Assembly (NCBI GenBank): GCA_019414545.1
Contig: DXLV01000006.1
Coordinates: 23,484-68,657 of the forward strand
Reading direction: 5' to 3'
DNA length: 45,174 bases
DNA from: Collinsella sp.
GTDB lineage: Bacteria; Actinomycetota; Coriobacteriia; Coriobacteriales; Coriobacteriaceae
Below, piece after piece: positions 14,835-22,840 of this stretch; within the stretch, counting starts at the first letter, position 1; every line of letters starts with the position of its first letter. The position numbers and the translations under genes are program-made. A model generated the notes under the pieces. It was not told the DNA's origin. It saw nothing but the letters and a program-made list of their open reading frames with translations, and did no database searches.

Positions 14835-16292
14835 ATGGAAGCGGAAAAGAAGGCATTTAAGATCACCAAGCGCGAAATTGGCTTTGTGCTGGGTATCGTT
14901 GTCTTTTTGCTAGTGAAGTTTCTTCCTTTGGCGGAGCTGAGCTCGACGGTCGAGCTTACGGTCGGCGGTCAGACCTGTCTGGCACTGACGCTCGCCACGG
15001 TGGTGTTCTGGGCATGTGGCGTGGCACAGCCGGGCTTTGTGGGCCTGCTCTATTGCGCGCTGCTCGTTCTGTTTAAGGTGTGCGTGGACGACACGGGCGC
15101 CGCGAGCATCTCGGCGACGGTCGCCTCCACGTTTAGCTCGTGGACCAAAGCCACCATGTGGCTCGTCATCGGCGCCTACCTCATCGCCAGCGCGGTCAAG
15201 GAGTCGGGCCTGGGCGAGCGCATCGCCTATGCGTTTATGCTCAAGTTCGTGCGCGATGCCAAGTCGCTCATCATCTCGATCTTCGCGCTCACCTTTGTGC
15301 TGTCGCTGCTGATCCCGCATCCGTTCCCCCGCGCCTTCCTCATCCTCGCCGTCGTCTCGGTCATCGCCGAGTCCGCCGGCTACGGTGACGACGACCGCGG
15401 CAAGCTCGGCTTCCTCGTGTTTGCCGCTGCCGCCCCGGGCTCCATGTTCTTCCTGACGGGCGATTCCACGCTCAACCCGCTCGTTGCGCAGTACAGCGCC
15501 GAGGCCGGCGGCATGAGCCCGTCCTTTGTCGACTGGTTCCTGTACATGAGCGTGCCCATGCTGGTCGCGCTGCTGTGCACCCTGTTCCTGGGCCTCTTCC
15601 TCTTTAAGCCCAGCAAGGAGCTCGTCTACGATCGCGAGCAGATCGTGGCCAAGCAGGCTGCGCTCGGCAAGCTCTCCGTCAAGGAGATCCGCACCATCGT
15701 GTGGCTTATCATCGCCATCGCGCTGTGGCTCACCGTCTCGGGCGATTACATCGGCTGGGTCACCCTGGCCATCGGCGTCTGCCTCGCCATGCCCGTCATC
15801 GGCGAGGTCCTCACCCCCGCCAGCTGGAACGCTGTCGACATCAAGTCCCTCATGTTCCTGACGGCCGCCATGGCCGTGGGCTCCGTGGGCGGTGCCACCG
15901 GTATGAACGCCTGGATCGCCGACGTCGTGCTTCCCAGCTCCGTGCCCGAGAACATCTTCCTGTTCGCCCTGCTTGTCGCTGCGCTCTCCATGATCATCCA
16001 CATGTTCATGGGTTCGGTCATGGCCGTGCTCGGCGTGTGCGTGCCGGCGTTCATAAGCTTCGCGGCCGGCTCCAGCGTGAGCCCGCTCGCCGTGGCGCTC
16101 ATCGTCTTCACGTCCATCAACATCCACTACATCCTGCCGTTCCATAACCTGCCGATCCTTATCGGCGAGGGCAAGGACGCCGGCGGCTACACCTCCAAAG
16201 AAGCCATGCGCATGGGCATTCCCCTCACCGCGGTCGTCTTTATCGTCGTGCTGGTCGAGGCCGCCTGGTTCCACCTCTTTGGCCTGATGTAA
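14835..16292 (+). CDS. SLC13/DASS-type anion transporter
   Basis: From the ATG at 14835 (AAAGGTGGGGAG immediately upstream) the protein has 485 residues and 11-12 hydrophobic helices. KATMWLVIGAYLIASAVKES and the repeat-related NAVDIKSLMFLTAAMAVGSV, then the conserved NIHYILPFHNLPILIG near the C-terminus, match the divalent anion:Na+ symporter family (DASS/SLC13). These import di- and tricarboxylates or sulfate at the cytoplasmic membrane. Its position before UbiD and UbiX suggests it takes up the carboxylic acid to be decarboxylated. Whether that is aromatic or aliphatic cannot be read from sequence. Confidence 0.85.
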   Translation: MEAEKKAFKITKREIGFVLGIVVFLLVKFLPLAELSSTVELTVGGQTCLALTLATVVFWACGVAQPGFVGLLYCALLVLFKVCVDDTGAASISATVASTFSSWTKATMWLVIGAYLIASAVKESGLGERIAYAFMLKFVRDAKSLIISIFALTFVLSLLIPHPFPRAFLILAVVSVIAESAGYGDDDRGKLGFLVFAAAAPGSMFFLTGDSTLNPLVAQYSAEAGGMSPSFVDWFLYMSVPMLVALLCTLFLGLFLFKPSKELVYDREQIVAKQAALGKLSVKEIRTIVWLIIAIALWLTVSGDYIGWVTLAIGVCLAMPVIGEVLTPASWNAVDIKSLMFLTAAMAVGSVGGATGMNAWIADVVLPSSVPENIFLFALLVAALSMIIHMFMGSVMAVLGVCVPAFISFAAGSSVSPLAVALIVFTSINIHYILPFHNLPILIGEGKDAGGYTSKEAMRMGIPLTAVVFIVVLVEAAWFHLFGLM

Positions 16293-16387
16293 ACGGTCGA
16301 GCGCTTGGCTGTAATTAGCCGAGTGCTTGAACTGCGAGTGCCCGAGTGCCCCATCCATGGGCGCCGTGGCCCCACTACGTTCCCCAG

Positions 16388-16411
16388 CCCGGCGGCACTC
16401 CCGCCGCCGGG
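16388..16411 (+). other. Perfect 9-bp hairpin in the UbiD leader
   Basis: CCCGGCGGC (16388-16396) and GCCGCCGGG (16403-16411) pair perfectly around ACTCCC. It ends 9 nt before the GAAAGGAG ribosome-binding site of the UbiD gene. No U-tract follows, so it is not a terminator; it may affect mRNA stability or initiation. Confidence 0.45.
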
Positions 16412-16434
16412 TACTCTCCCGAAAGGAGCACGCC

Positions 16435-17922
16435 ATGTCCACTACCGATGCTTCCCAGATCCACGATCTGCGCTCCGCACTCGACTTTTTGCGCGAGATG
16501 CCGGGCCAGCTGCTCGAGACCGACACCCAGGTCGATCCGGACGCCGAGGTCTCGGGTGTCTATCGCCACGTCGGCGCCGGCGGCACCGTTATGCGTCCGA
16601 CCAAAGAGGGTCCGGCGATGGTCTTCAACAACGTCAAGGGTTTTGACGATGCTAAGGTCTGCATTGGCATGCTTGCCAGCCGCAAGCGCGTTGCCGCCCT
16701 GCTCGACTTGGACGAGGAGCACCTGGGCCTCGAGATCGGCAAGCGCTTTGAGAACCTGATCGCGCCCGTGCAGATCGCCGAGGGGGCCCACATCGACTGC
16801 CAGGAGGTCGTGTACAAGGCGACCGACGAGGGCTTTGACCTGCGCAAGATCGTTCCCGCTCCCACCAACACGCCCGTTGACGGCGGCCCCTACATCACCA
16901 TGGGCCTCGCCTACGGCACGAGCCCCGACGGCTCCCAGTCCGACGTGACCATCCACCGCTTCTCCTGCGTCGACAAGGACAAGCTCGCCATGTGGATCAC
17001 CCCGGGCAGCCGTCACCTTGGCGCCTTCTTTGACGAGTACTGCCAGCGCGGCGAGGACATGCCCATCTCCATCTCCATCGGCCTGGACCCCGCCGTGTAC
17101 ATGTGCTGCGGCTTCGAGGCTCCCACCACGCCGCTCGGCTTCAACGAGCTGCAGATCGCCGGCGCCCTGCGCGGCCATGCCGTCGAGCTTGCCGACTGCG
17201 TCACCGTTCCGCAGAAGTGCATCGCCAATGCCGAGTATGTGCTCGAGGGCTACCTCATGCACGACGAGACCATCAACGAGGACGTCAACGGCCACGGCTA
17301 CGCCATGCCCGAGTTCCCCGGCTACACCGGTGGCGCCAAGGTCTGCCCGGTGATCAAGATCACCGCCGTCACCACGCGCGTCAATCCCATCATGGAGAGC
17401 TGCATCGGTCCCTCGCACGAGCACGTGTCCATGGCCGGCATCCCCACCGAGGCATCCATCTACAAGATGGTCGAGACCGCCATCCCGGGCCGCCTGCTCA
17501 ACGTCCACGCTGCCCCCTGCGGCGGCGGCAAGTTCGTTGCCATCATGCAGTTCAAGAAGTCGAGCAAAAATGACGAGGGCCGTCAGCGCAACGCCGCCAT
17601 GCTCGCCTTCTCGGCATTCTCCGAGCTCAAGCACGTCATCCTTGTTGACGAGGATGTCGATATCTTCGATATGAGCGACGTGATGTGGGCCATGACCACG
17701 CGCTTCCAGGCCGACGTGGACCTCATCACCATCCCCGGTTGCCACTGCCACGTGCTCGATCCGTCCAACGACCCCGCGTTCGACCCCACGATCCGCGAGC
17801 ACGGCATCGCCTGCAAGGCCATCTTCGACTGCACGGTCCCGTTCGACCTCAAGAAGAACTTCATTCGCTCGCAGTTCATGGAGATCGACACAGACAAGTG
17901 GGCCAAGGAGATTGCTTTCTAA
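16435..17922 (+). CDS. UbiD family prenyl-FMN-dependent decarboxylase (gallate/hydroxybenzoate type)
   Basis: 495 residues from the ATG at 16435, preceded by AAAGGAG. UbiD features: N-terminal RSALDFLREMPGQLLETD, a central DVTIHRFSCVDKDKLAMWIT region, MPEFPGYTGG (291-300) where the active-site glutamate lies, and C-terminal VDIFDMSDVMWAMTTRFQAD with the structural FDPT segment. UbiD enzymes decarboxylate aromatic or unsaturated acids using prenylated FMN made by UbiX. The MPEFPGY form of the motif recalls LpdC/AroY-type phenolic acid decarboxylases, consistent with the LpdD-like domain nearby. Gallate, protocatechuate or another plant phenolic is a reasonable but untested substrate. The three-hairpin element copy B starts immediately after the stop codon. 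Confidence 0.88.
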   Translation: MSTTDASQIHDLRSALDFLREMPGQLLETDTQVDPDAEVSGVYRHVGAGGTVMRPTKEGPAMVFNNVKGFDDAKVCIGMLASRKRVAALLDLDEEHLGLEIGKRFENLIAPVQIAEGAHIDCQEVVYKATDEGFDLRKIVPAPTNTPVDGGPYITMGLAYGTSPDGSQSDVTIHRFSCVDKDKLAMWITPGSRHLGAFFDEYCQRGEDMPISISIGLDPAVYMCCGFEAPTTPLGFNELQIAGALRGHAVELADCVTVPQKCIANAEYVLEGYLMHDETINEDVNGHGYAMPEFPGYTGGAKVCPVIKITAVTTRVNPIMESCIGPSHEHVSMAGIPTEASIYKMVETAIPGRLLNVHAAPCGGGKFVAIMQFKKSSKNDEGRQRNAAMLAFSAFSELKHVILVDEDVDIFDMSDVMWAMTTRFQADVDLITIPGCHCHVLDPSNDPAFDPTIREHGIACKAIFDCTVPFDLKKNFIRSQFMEIDTDKWAKEIAF

Positions 17923-18070
17923 GGTTCCGGCGTTCTACCGAACGCCGGACCACTCGACGCTGCGCCCGCGCCTGGCGGGCAATCTGCCCCTCAACTGCGA
18001 AGGCATGGGCATAAGCCCTATGCCTTCTTGTTTCGGGGCACCTTGCCTCGCCAGACGCGCGCTCGCTGAC
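17923..18070 (+). repeat. 148-nt three-hairpin element, copy B
   Basis: It begins directly after the UbiD TAA stop and ends 42 nt before the UbiX start. P1: GGTTCCGGCGTTC (17923-17935), loop TACC, GAACGCCGGACC (17940-17951). Linker ACTCGACGCTGC. P2: 17964-17977 with 18049-18062 (12 of 14 paired), with GGCAATCTG after the left arm. P3: GAAGGCATGGGC (17999-18010), loop ATAA, 18015-18027 with one bulge. It ends TCGCTGAC. This is the only copy between two genes of one predicted operon. Confidence 0.85.
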
Positions 18071-18112
18071 ATTGCCCGACCTATAGCTGCCATTTTGTTG
18101 TTAGGAGTTGTC

Positions 18113-18691
18113 ATGCCTGAGTCTTCTGTCCGTCCTCGTCGCATTGTCGTTGGCGTATCTGGTGCCAGCGGCGCTGCGCTGGGCCTCGAGTGTCTCAAAT
18201 GCCTGCGCCAGGCCGGCGCCGAATCGGCGCTTGTCGTCACGCGCGGGGGAGAGATCACCATCGAGCAGGAGCTCGGCATGACGCTCGACGAGTTTGCCAC
18301 GCATGCCGATGTGATCTACGACAACAAGAACATCGGCGCCGCCATCGCAAGCGGTACCTATCCGGTCGATGGCATGATCGTGGCGCCCTGCTCCATGAAG
18401 ACGCTTGCCGGCATCGCGAGTGGTTACAGCGAAAACTTGTTGCTGCGTGCGGCCGACGTGCAGATGAAAGAGCAACGCCGCCTGATACTCATGGTGCGCG
18501 AGACGCCCTTCAGTGCGATCCATGTCGATAACATGGCGCGCTTGGCGCGCATACCGGGCGTCATGCTCATGCCGCCCATGCTCACGTTTTACAACGGCCC
18601 CGCCACGCTCGATGACGCGGTGCATCACATCGCCGCCAAGGCGCTCGAGGCCGTCGGCGTGTCATGTGCAAACTATAAGCGCTGGTCATAG
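18113..18691 (+). CDS. ubiX: UbiX family flavin prenyltransferase
   Basis: 192 residues from the ATG at 18113, with TAGGAG 5 nt upstream. RIVVGVSGASGAALGLECL (10-28) is the FMN-binding N-terminus, MIVAPCSMKTLAGIASGYSE carries the phosphate and flavin site, and MVRETPFSAIHVDNMARLAR the C-terminal active-site region. UbiX joins FMN to dimethylallyl (mono)phosphate to give prenyl-FMN, the cofactor of the UbiD protein encoded 190 nt upstream. Length and motifs are normal. Terminator 18725-18754 follows. The in-frame extension upstream crosses element copy B and is not coding. Confidence 0.95.
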   Translation: MPESSVRPRRIVVGVSGASGAALGLECLKCLRQAGAESALVVTRGGEITIEQELGMTLDEFATHADVIYDNKNIGAAIASGTYPVDGMIVAPCSMKTLAGIASGYSENLLLRAADVQMKEQRRLILMVRETPFSAIHVDNMARLARIPGVMLMPPMLTFYNGPATLDDAVHHIAAKALEAVGVSCANYKRWS

Positions 18692-18724
18692 GCGCATTTA
18701 GGGTAGGATACGAGGAGTGTTTGA

Positions 18725-18754
18725 GCCCGCTGCCCCTGTGGGCGGCGGGCTTTT
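18725..18754 (+). terminator. Terminator after ubiX
   Basis: GCCCGCTGCCC (18725-18735) and GGGCGGCGGGC (18740-18750) pair around CTGT and are followed by TTTT. It separates ubiX from the MerR regulator, whose start is 28 nt further on, so some read-through or an internal promoter is needed for the regulator. Confidence 0.7.
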
Positions 18755-18782
18755 CGCGTCAAAGGATGTGTCGGGAGGACCT

Positions 18783-19652
18783 ATGCAGACGGGTATGTAT
18801 GCGATTAGCGAGATGGCGAGCTTGTTTAACGTTTCGCGCCAAACGCTCATCTACTACGACAAGATCGGCCTGTTTAAGCCCGCCGTGGTTAACGAAAAAG
18901 GCTACCGTTTCTATTCGCCCACGCAGATCCCGCTCATGCGTCTGATCTGCATGCTGCGCGACCTAGGGCTCGAGCTCGACGAGATTGACCGCCTGACCTC
19001 GACGTTCGACATTGGCGAGATGACCGATCACCTGCGCTCGCGGGTTCAGGCGCTCGATGGGCAGATTGCCGGGCTCAAAGCCGAGCGTGCGAGCGTGCAG
19101 GAGCGGCTGAGCTTTTACGACGAGGCGGTTTATTGGCGCGAGCGCGAGGGCAAACCGGAGCTCAAGCAGTTCGAGCGCCGCTTCGTGGTCTTTGAGGAGT
19201 TCCCGGCCGATATCGAGCGCGGCCGTTCGATGCTGCACCCCACGCTCATGCGCGCGATTCTGCGCATGCGTGCGCTGACGGGCACGCGTCCCATGCGCGG
19301 TTGGGGCGCCATGCTGCGTCGCGAGGCGCTGCATTCCGACGACCCCATTGCCGGCGCCGGCTCCTTTGCCGTGCTACCGCGCGGTGCCGAGGAGCTGCTG
19401 CCGAGCGATCCCGCCGAGCTGGCAGAAATCGGCATCGAAGTGCTGCCCGAGGGCACATACCTGTGCATGAGCCGCTGGGGCATGCCGTACGAACCCGAGG
19501 GCATCCGTGCCGTCGTGGCCTGCATGGACAAGCACGCGCTCCAGCCCGTTGGCAACGCTTTCGACTTTTGCTACCTCGATACCACGAGCTACGACGAGTC
19601 CCACCAAGAGGACTTCTGCTGTATCCAAATCCCCGTCGCCCTTCAGATGTGA
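18783..19652 (+). CDS. MerR family regulator with effector-binding domain
   Basis: 289 residues from the ATG at 18783 (GGGAGG upstream). YAISEMASLFNVSRQTLIYY, then DKIGLFKPAVVNEKGYRFYS, is the MerR winged HTH, followed by a dimerisation coiled coil (about 75-125). A C-terminal region of about 150 residues resembles GyrI-like/BmrR-type effector-binding domains (YLCMSRWGMPYEPEGIRAVV). Such proteins activate promoters with long spacers when a small hydrophobic ligand binds. It directly follows ubiX and is the obvious candidate local regulator of the decarboxylase locus. Its TGA stop lies inside a TGTGACAAGGG palindrome. Confidence 0.85.
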   Translation: MQTGMYAISEMASLFNVSRQTLIYYDKIGLFKPAVVNEKGYRFYSPTQIPLMRLICMLRDLGLELDEIDRLTSTFDIGEMTDHLRSRVQALDGQIAGLKAERASVQERLSFYDEAVYWREREGKPELKQFERRFVVFEEFPADIERGRSMLHPTLMRAILRMRALTGTRPMRGWGAMLRREALHSDDPIAGAGSFAVLPRGAEELLPSDPAELAEIGIEVLPEGTYLCMSRWGMPYEPEGIRAVVACMDKHALQPVGNAFDFCYLDTTSYDESHQEDFCCIQIPVALQM

Positions 19653-19763
19653 CAAGGGGACAGTCCCTTTGTCACATTCGCGGCATGGCTGCCGCCCAAA
19701 CCGTCACAACATTCGATGAAAATCTCGAAAACGAGGAAAAGCGTCGAATGTTGTGATGGTTTT
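19647..19763. repeat. Stop-codon palindrome plus 66-nt hairpin, copy 2
   Basis: ATGTGACAAGGGGAC / GTCCCTTTGTCACAT (19647-19677) includes the MerR stop codon. The hairpin 19698-19716 with 19744-19763 repeats the element at 14619-14683 almost base for base, including the CTCG-AAAA-CGAG inner stem. The one change in the right arm (GACGG to GATGG) keeps a G-U pair. The pairing of the two repeat types in the same order at both sites suggests they move or evolve as a unit. Confidence 0.85.
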
Positions 19764-19847
19764 CCTATCTGTGCCGGCGAGCCGCCGTGCCGTCTGGGGG
19801 TATAAGGCTAGCAAGTGTTTATTTGCGAGGCCAAGGGGGCGCCCCGT

Positions 19848-20723
19848 ATGGATATCGATAGCTTTGAATGGTGGTACAGCGAGGGCGAGGCTCCGGATGA
19901 GGTGTGGGACGAGCCCTTGCCAAGTGATGAGTTGAGCGACGGGACCGATGTGGACTCCGATGCTGGCGATGCGCTTGACTCGGATGCCGATTCCGACCCC
20001 GCCGAGCCCCTGACCTTCGAGCAGGCCTGGGCCCAGGCCGAGGCCGACGAGGCAAAGGCCGATGCCACGGCCACGCTGGGTGAGCCAGCCGACATGTCCA
20101 TCTCGCCGGCCAAGACCCCGCAGCCGCGCCACACCATCGACCCCGGCAGCACGGCATCCTTCAGCATACTCGACGTGCCCGCGCAGGGTGCCCAGGCGCC
20201 CGCCCCCACGCGTCGCCCCAACCTGGCTCGCGAGGAAGACGCGGCCCGCCGCTCACCGCTCGGCCCCATCCTCATCGCCTTCATGGCCGGCGTCATCGCT
20301 TGCTCGGCGATCGGAAATGTCTGGAGCCACGTGGAGCAACAGCGCAAGGACGCCGCCAAGGTCGAGATGTCCGTCGAACAATCGCTCAGCCGCACGCGCT
20401 CGGTGCATGTGTCGGTCGAGGTTAAGGACGGTGCGACATGGGACACCGCCCGCGGCGACAGCCAGATGCTCGTCCATATCGTGGGTCGCACGCTCAAGGG
20501 ACAAGCAATCGACGAGTATCAATACGTCAATTCCGAAGGTGACGGTATCGAGCTCAAGCCCGGCGACTACGAGCTCACGGTCGATGAGCCGCCCGTCGCC
20601 ACCGACGGCACGCGTTACCGCGCCTCAAAGCGCATGGTTCCGGTGAGCTTTAATTCACAGGCGCCCGATACGGTCGATAGCACGCCACAGGGCGGGTTTG
20701 ACCTTTACGCTATTGCTCAATAA
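19848..20723 (+). CDS. Single-pass membrane protein with acidic N-terminus, unknown function
   Basis: 291 residues from the ATG at 19848 (AAGGGGG 8 nt upstream). Residues 1-85 are very acidic (many D and E). Residues 85-135 are Pro/Ala-rich, then one membrane helix (PLGPILIAFMAGVIACSAIG) leads to an outside domain of about 130 residues beginning VWSHVEQQRKDAAKVEMSVE. That domain contains GIELKPGDYELTVDEPPVAT, which looks like a small beta-rich carboxypeptidase-regulatory-like fold. An N-in, C-out topology is likely. I do not recognise the family. It lies between the MerR gene and an epimerase gene without obvious operon links. Confidence 0.7.
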   Translation: MDIDSFEWWYSEGEAPDEVWDEPLPSDELSDGTDVDSDAGDALDSDADSDPAEPLTFEQAWAQAEADEAKADATATLGEPADMSISPAKTPQPRHTIDPGSTASFSILDVPAQGAQAPAPTRRPNLAREEDAARRSPLGPILIAFMAGVIACSAIGNVWSHVEQQRKDAAKVEMSVEQSLSRTRSVHVSVEVKDGATWDTARGDSQMLVHIVGRTLKGQAIDEYQYVNSEGDGIELKPGDYELTVDEPPVATDGTRYRASKRMVPVSFNSQAPDTVDSTPQGGFDLYAIAQ

Positions 20724-20802
20724 CTGCACCTGTCGCTCAACCCCGCCGCCAAGAGTGGGACAATAGCCCTCGACACCGTTGTTTACTATTGGAGGAAGTA
20801 GC

Positions 20803-21696
20803 ATGTCCACCGTCACTACCATCAAGCGCGGCGGCCTTACCGCGGCCATCGATTCCATGGGCGCCCAGCTCACGAGCCTTGCCCTCAACGGCAACGAGTA
20901 TCTGTGGCAGGGCGACCCGGCCTTTTGGGGCAAGCACGCGCCCATTCTGTTCCCCATTGTGGGCTCGCTGCGCAACAACACGGCGACGTCTGCGGCCGGC
21001 ACCTGCGAGATGCCGCGCCACGGACTCGCGCGCATCGTCGAGCACAAGCTGGTCGAGGTCTCCGAGGACGGCTCGTCCGTCACCTACGAGATCACCGATA
21101 CGCCCGAGTCGCTCAAGGCTTTCCCCTTCCACTTTAAGCTCAACATGACCTATGCCCTAACCGGCGACGCCACGCTTACCCAGACTTTTGCCGTCACCAA
21201 CACCGGCGACGTGGACCTGCCGTTCTCGGTGGGCGGTCATCCTGCATTCAACGTGCCCGCCCCCGGTGCCGAAGACGAGGCGTTCGAGGATTACGAGCTG
21301 GCGTTTACCGAGGCTTGGACCAACGAGGCTCCCATCATCACGCCCGACGGTCTTATGACGTTCGAGGGTAGCTACAAGGCCCCCGATAACTCGGACGTGC
21401 TGCCCATCACGCACCGCAGCTTCGATAACGATGCCATCATGTTCACCGATACTCCGGGCTCTACGCTCACACTGCGCGGCCGCAAGTCGGGCCACGGCGT
21501 CAAGATCGACTTTGAGGGCTTTAAGTACATCGGCGTGTGGTCTGCCGCCAACGACGCTCCGTTTGTGGCGCTCGAGCCCTGGACCGGTCATACCACCATG
21601 GACACCGAGGACGACGTCTTTGAGCACAAGGTCAACACCATCACCTTGGCTCCCGGCGCTACCGATAAACGTAGCTTTAGCGTCACCTTGCTCTAG
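20803..21696 (+). CDS. Aldose 1-epimerase family protein (LacX-like)
   Basis: 297 residues from the ATG at 20803, with TTGGAGG upstream. Early residues LTSLALNGNEYLWQGDPAFW and HAPILFPIVGSLRNN, then SVGGHPAFNVP (conserved His) and VALEPWTGHTTMD near the C-terminus, match the LacX-like branch of the galactose mutarotase superfamily. It interconverts sugar anomers in the cytoplasm; the sugar is not predictable. A possible extended start at 20779 has weaker support. Its TAG stop is followed at once by another TGTGACAAAGGG palindrome and then a strong terminator. Confidence 0.9.
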   Translation: MSTVTTIKRGGLTAAIDSMGAQLTSLALNGNEYLWQGDPAFWGKHAPILFPIVGSLRNNTATSAAGTCEMPRHGLARIVEHKLVEVSEDGSSVTYEITDTPESLKAFPFHFKLNMTYALTGDATLTQTFAVTNTGDVDLPFSVGGHPAFNVPAPGAEDEAFEDYELAFTEAWTNEAPIITPDGLMTFEGSYKAPDNSDVLPITHRSFDNDAIMFTDTPGSTLTLRGRKSGHGVKIDFEGFKYIGVWSAANDAPFVALEPWTGHTTMDTEDDVFEHKVNTITLAPGATDKRSFSVTLL

Positions 21697-21725
21697 ATGT
21701 GACAAAGGGACAGTCCCTTTGTCCC
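21697..21725. repeat. TGTGACAAAGG palindrome after the epimerase stop
   Basis: ATGTGACAAAGGGAC and GTCCCTTTGTC form an inverted repeat starting at the base after the TAG stop. It matches copies at 19647 and 26286 in sequence and in position relative to a stop codon. Confidence 0.75.
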
Positions 21726-21737
21726 TTCCCGCCCGCT

Positions 21738-21772
21738 AAGCCTCCCTGCCACATCCGGCAGGGAGGCTTTTT
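21738..21772 (+). terminator. Terminator after the epimerase gene
   Basis: AAGCCTCCCTGCC (21738-21750) and GGCAGGGAGGCTT (21757-21769) form a perfect 13-bp stem with a 6-nt loop and run into TTTTT. It ends epimerase transcription before the ABC importer operon. A GGGGATGTTCTTAAACGAC repeat unit follows at 21788-21806. Confidence 0.85.
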
Positions 21773-21904
21773 GGTAGGTAGCCATTGGGGATGTTCTTAA
21801 ACGACTACTGTGTGTCTATTAATTTTTCGCGCACATGCCGCGCTGCTGGTTGCGGGCGTATATCCTGTCTTATTGTCAGCAAAACGAAATTGGGAAGGCA
21901 CCAG

Positions 21905-22831
21905 ATGCAATCTCGACAACAGCGCGACGCGCATCCACAGCCGGTATGCAGCCGTCGCATCTTTTTGGGTAGCGCTCTCGCTGCGAGCGCAACCGTTGTC
22001 GCCGGCGCACTTGCCGGCTGCCAGCGTCCCTCCACGCTGGAAGTAGTTCAGCCCACGACGGGCGGCGGTCGCGATGACCTGTCCGATTCCGTTATCGGCA
22101 AGGATAAGATCCGCATCGGCATGGAGGCGGCCTACGCCCCGTACAACTGGCAGGTTTCCGAGGCCAGCGAGTTCACGATCCCCATCGACAACGTGCAGGG
22201 CGCCTATGCCGATGGCTACGACGTGCAGATCGCCAAGATCGTCTGCAAGGCTCTCGGCGGCGAGCCCGTTGCCGTCAAGCAGAGCTTCTCGGGCCTTATC
22301 GACTCGCTCAACAACGGCCAGATTGACCTCATCATCGCCGGCATGAGCGCCACGCCCGAGCGCGAGGAGTCCGTCGGTTTTTCCGACCCGTACTTTATCG
22401 GCTACTTTGGCCTGTTCGTAAAAGAGGGCTCGCCCTACCAAAACGCGACCAAGCTCAGCGACTTCAGCGGTGCCACGGTGCTCGGCCAAAAGGACACCAT
22501 GCTCGATACCGTCATCGACGAGATCCCGGGCGTCGTTCACAAAAATCCGGTCGATTCGGTCCCCACGGTGTTCTCGAATCTGCTGCAGGGCACGTGCGAC
22601 GCCGTGACCTACAACACGGAGAACGAAAAGGGCTATATGGCCCAAAATCCCGGTATCGTCCCCATCCACTTTGCCGAGGGCGAGGGCTTTAAGCAGGAGG
22701 TCACGGCAAATGTCGGTTGCCGCAAGGGCTCGGACAAACTGCTTAAGCTCATCGACAAGACACTCAAGGGCATTAGCCAAGAGGAGCGCGACCAAATGTG
22801 GGACGCGTGCCTCGACCGTCAGCCGGCATAG
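21905..22831 (+). CDS. Amino-acid ABC transporter substrate-binding lipoprotein
   Basis: 308 residues from the ATG at 21905 (GGAAGG upstream). The signal peptide has a Tat-like SRRIFLG (16-22) and ends in a lipobox LAGC with C39, predicting a lipoprotein. The mature part has the polar-amino-acid binding fold: IRIGMEAAYAPYNW, GYDVQIAKIVCKALGG, SLNNGQIDLIIAGMSATPER. It delivers an amino acid or related small ligand to the permease encoded 9 nt downstream. The twin-arginine motif is unusual for this family and suggests export after folding. Ligand identity is unknown. Confidence 0.9.
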   Translation: MQSRQQRDAHPQPVCSRRIFLGSALAASATVVAGALAGCQRPSTLEVVQPTTGGGRDDLSDSVIGKDKIRIGMEAAYAPYNWQVSEASEFTIPIDNVQGAYADGYDVQIAKIVCKALGGEPVAVKQSFSGLIDSLNNGQIDLIIAGMSATPEREESVGFSDPYFIGYFGLFVKEGSPYQNATKLSDFSGATVLGQKDTMLDTVIDEIPGVVHKNPVDSVPTVFSNLLQGTCDAVTYNTENEKGYMAQNPGIVPIHFAEGEGFKQEVTANVGCRKGSDKLLKLIDKTLKGISQEERDQMWDACLDRQPA

Positions 22832-22840
22832 GGAGGCAGC

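Noticed and set aside
14910..16526. 538-codon minus-strand frame opposite the SLC13-type transporter
   Set aside because: Low-complexity His/Asp/Gly/Arg composition and no family signature; the plus strand encodes a clear membrane transporter.
16375..17802. 475-codon minus-strand frame opposite UbiD
   Set aside because: Antisense shadow of a well-supported decarboxylase gene.
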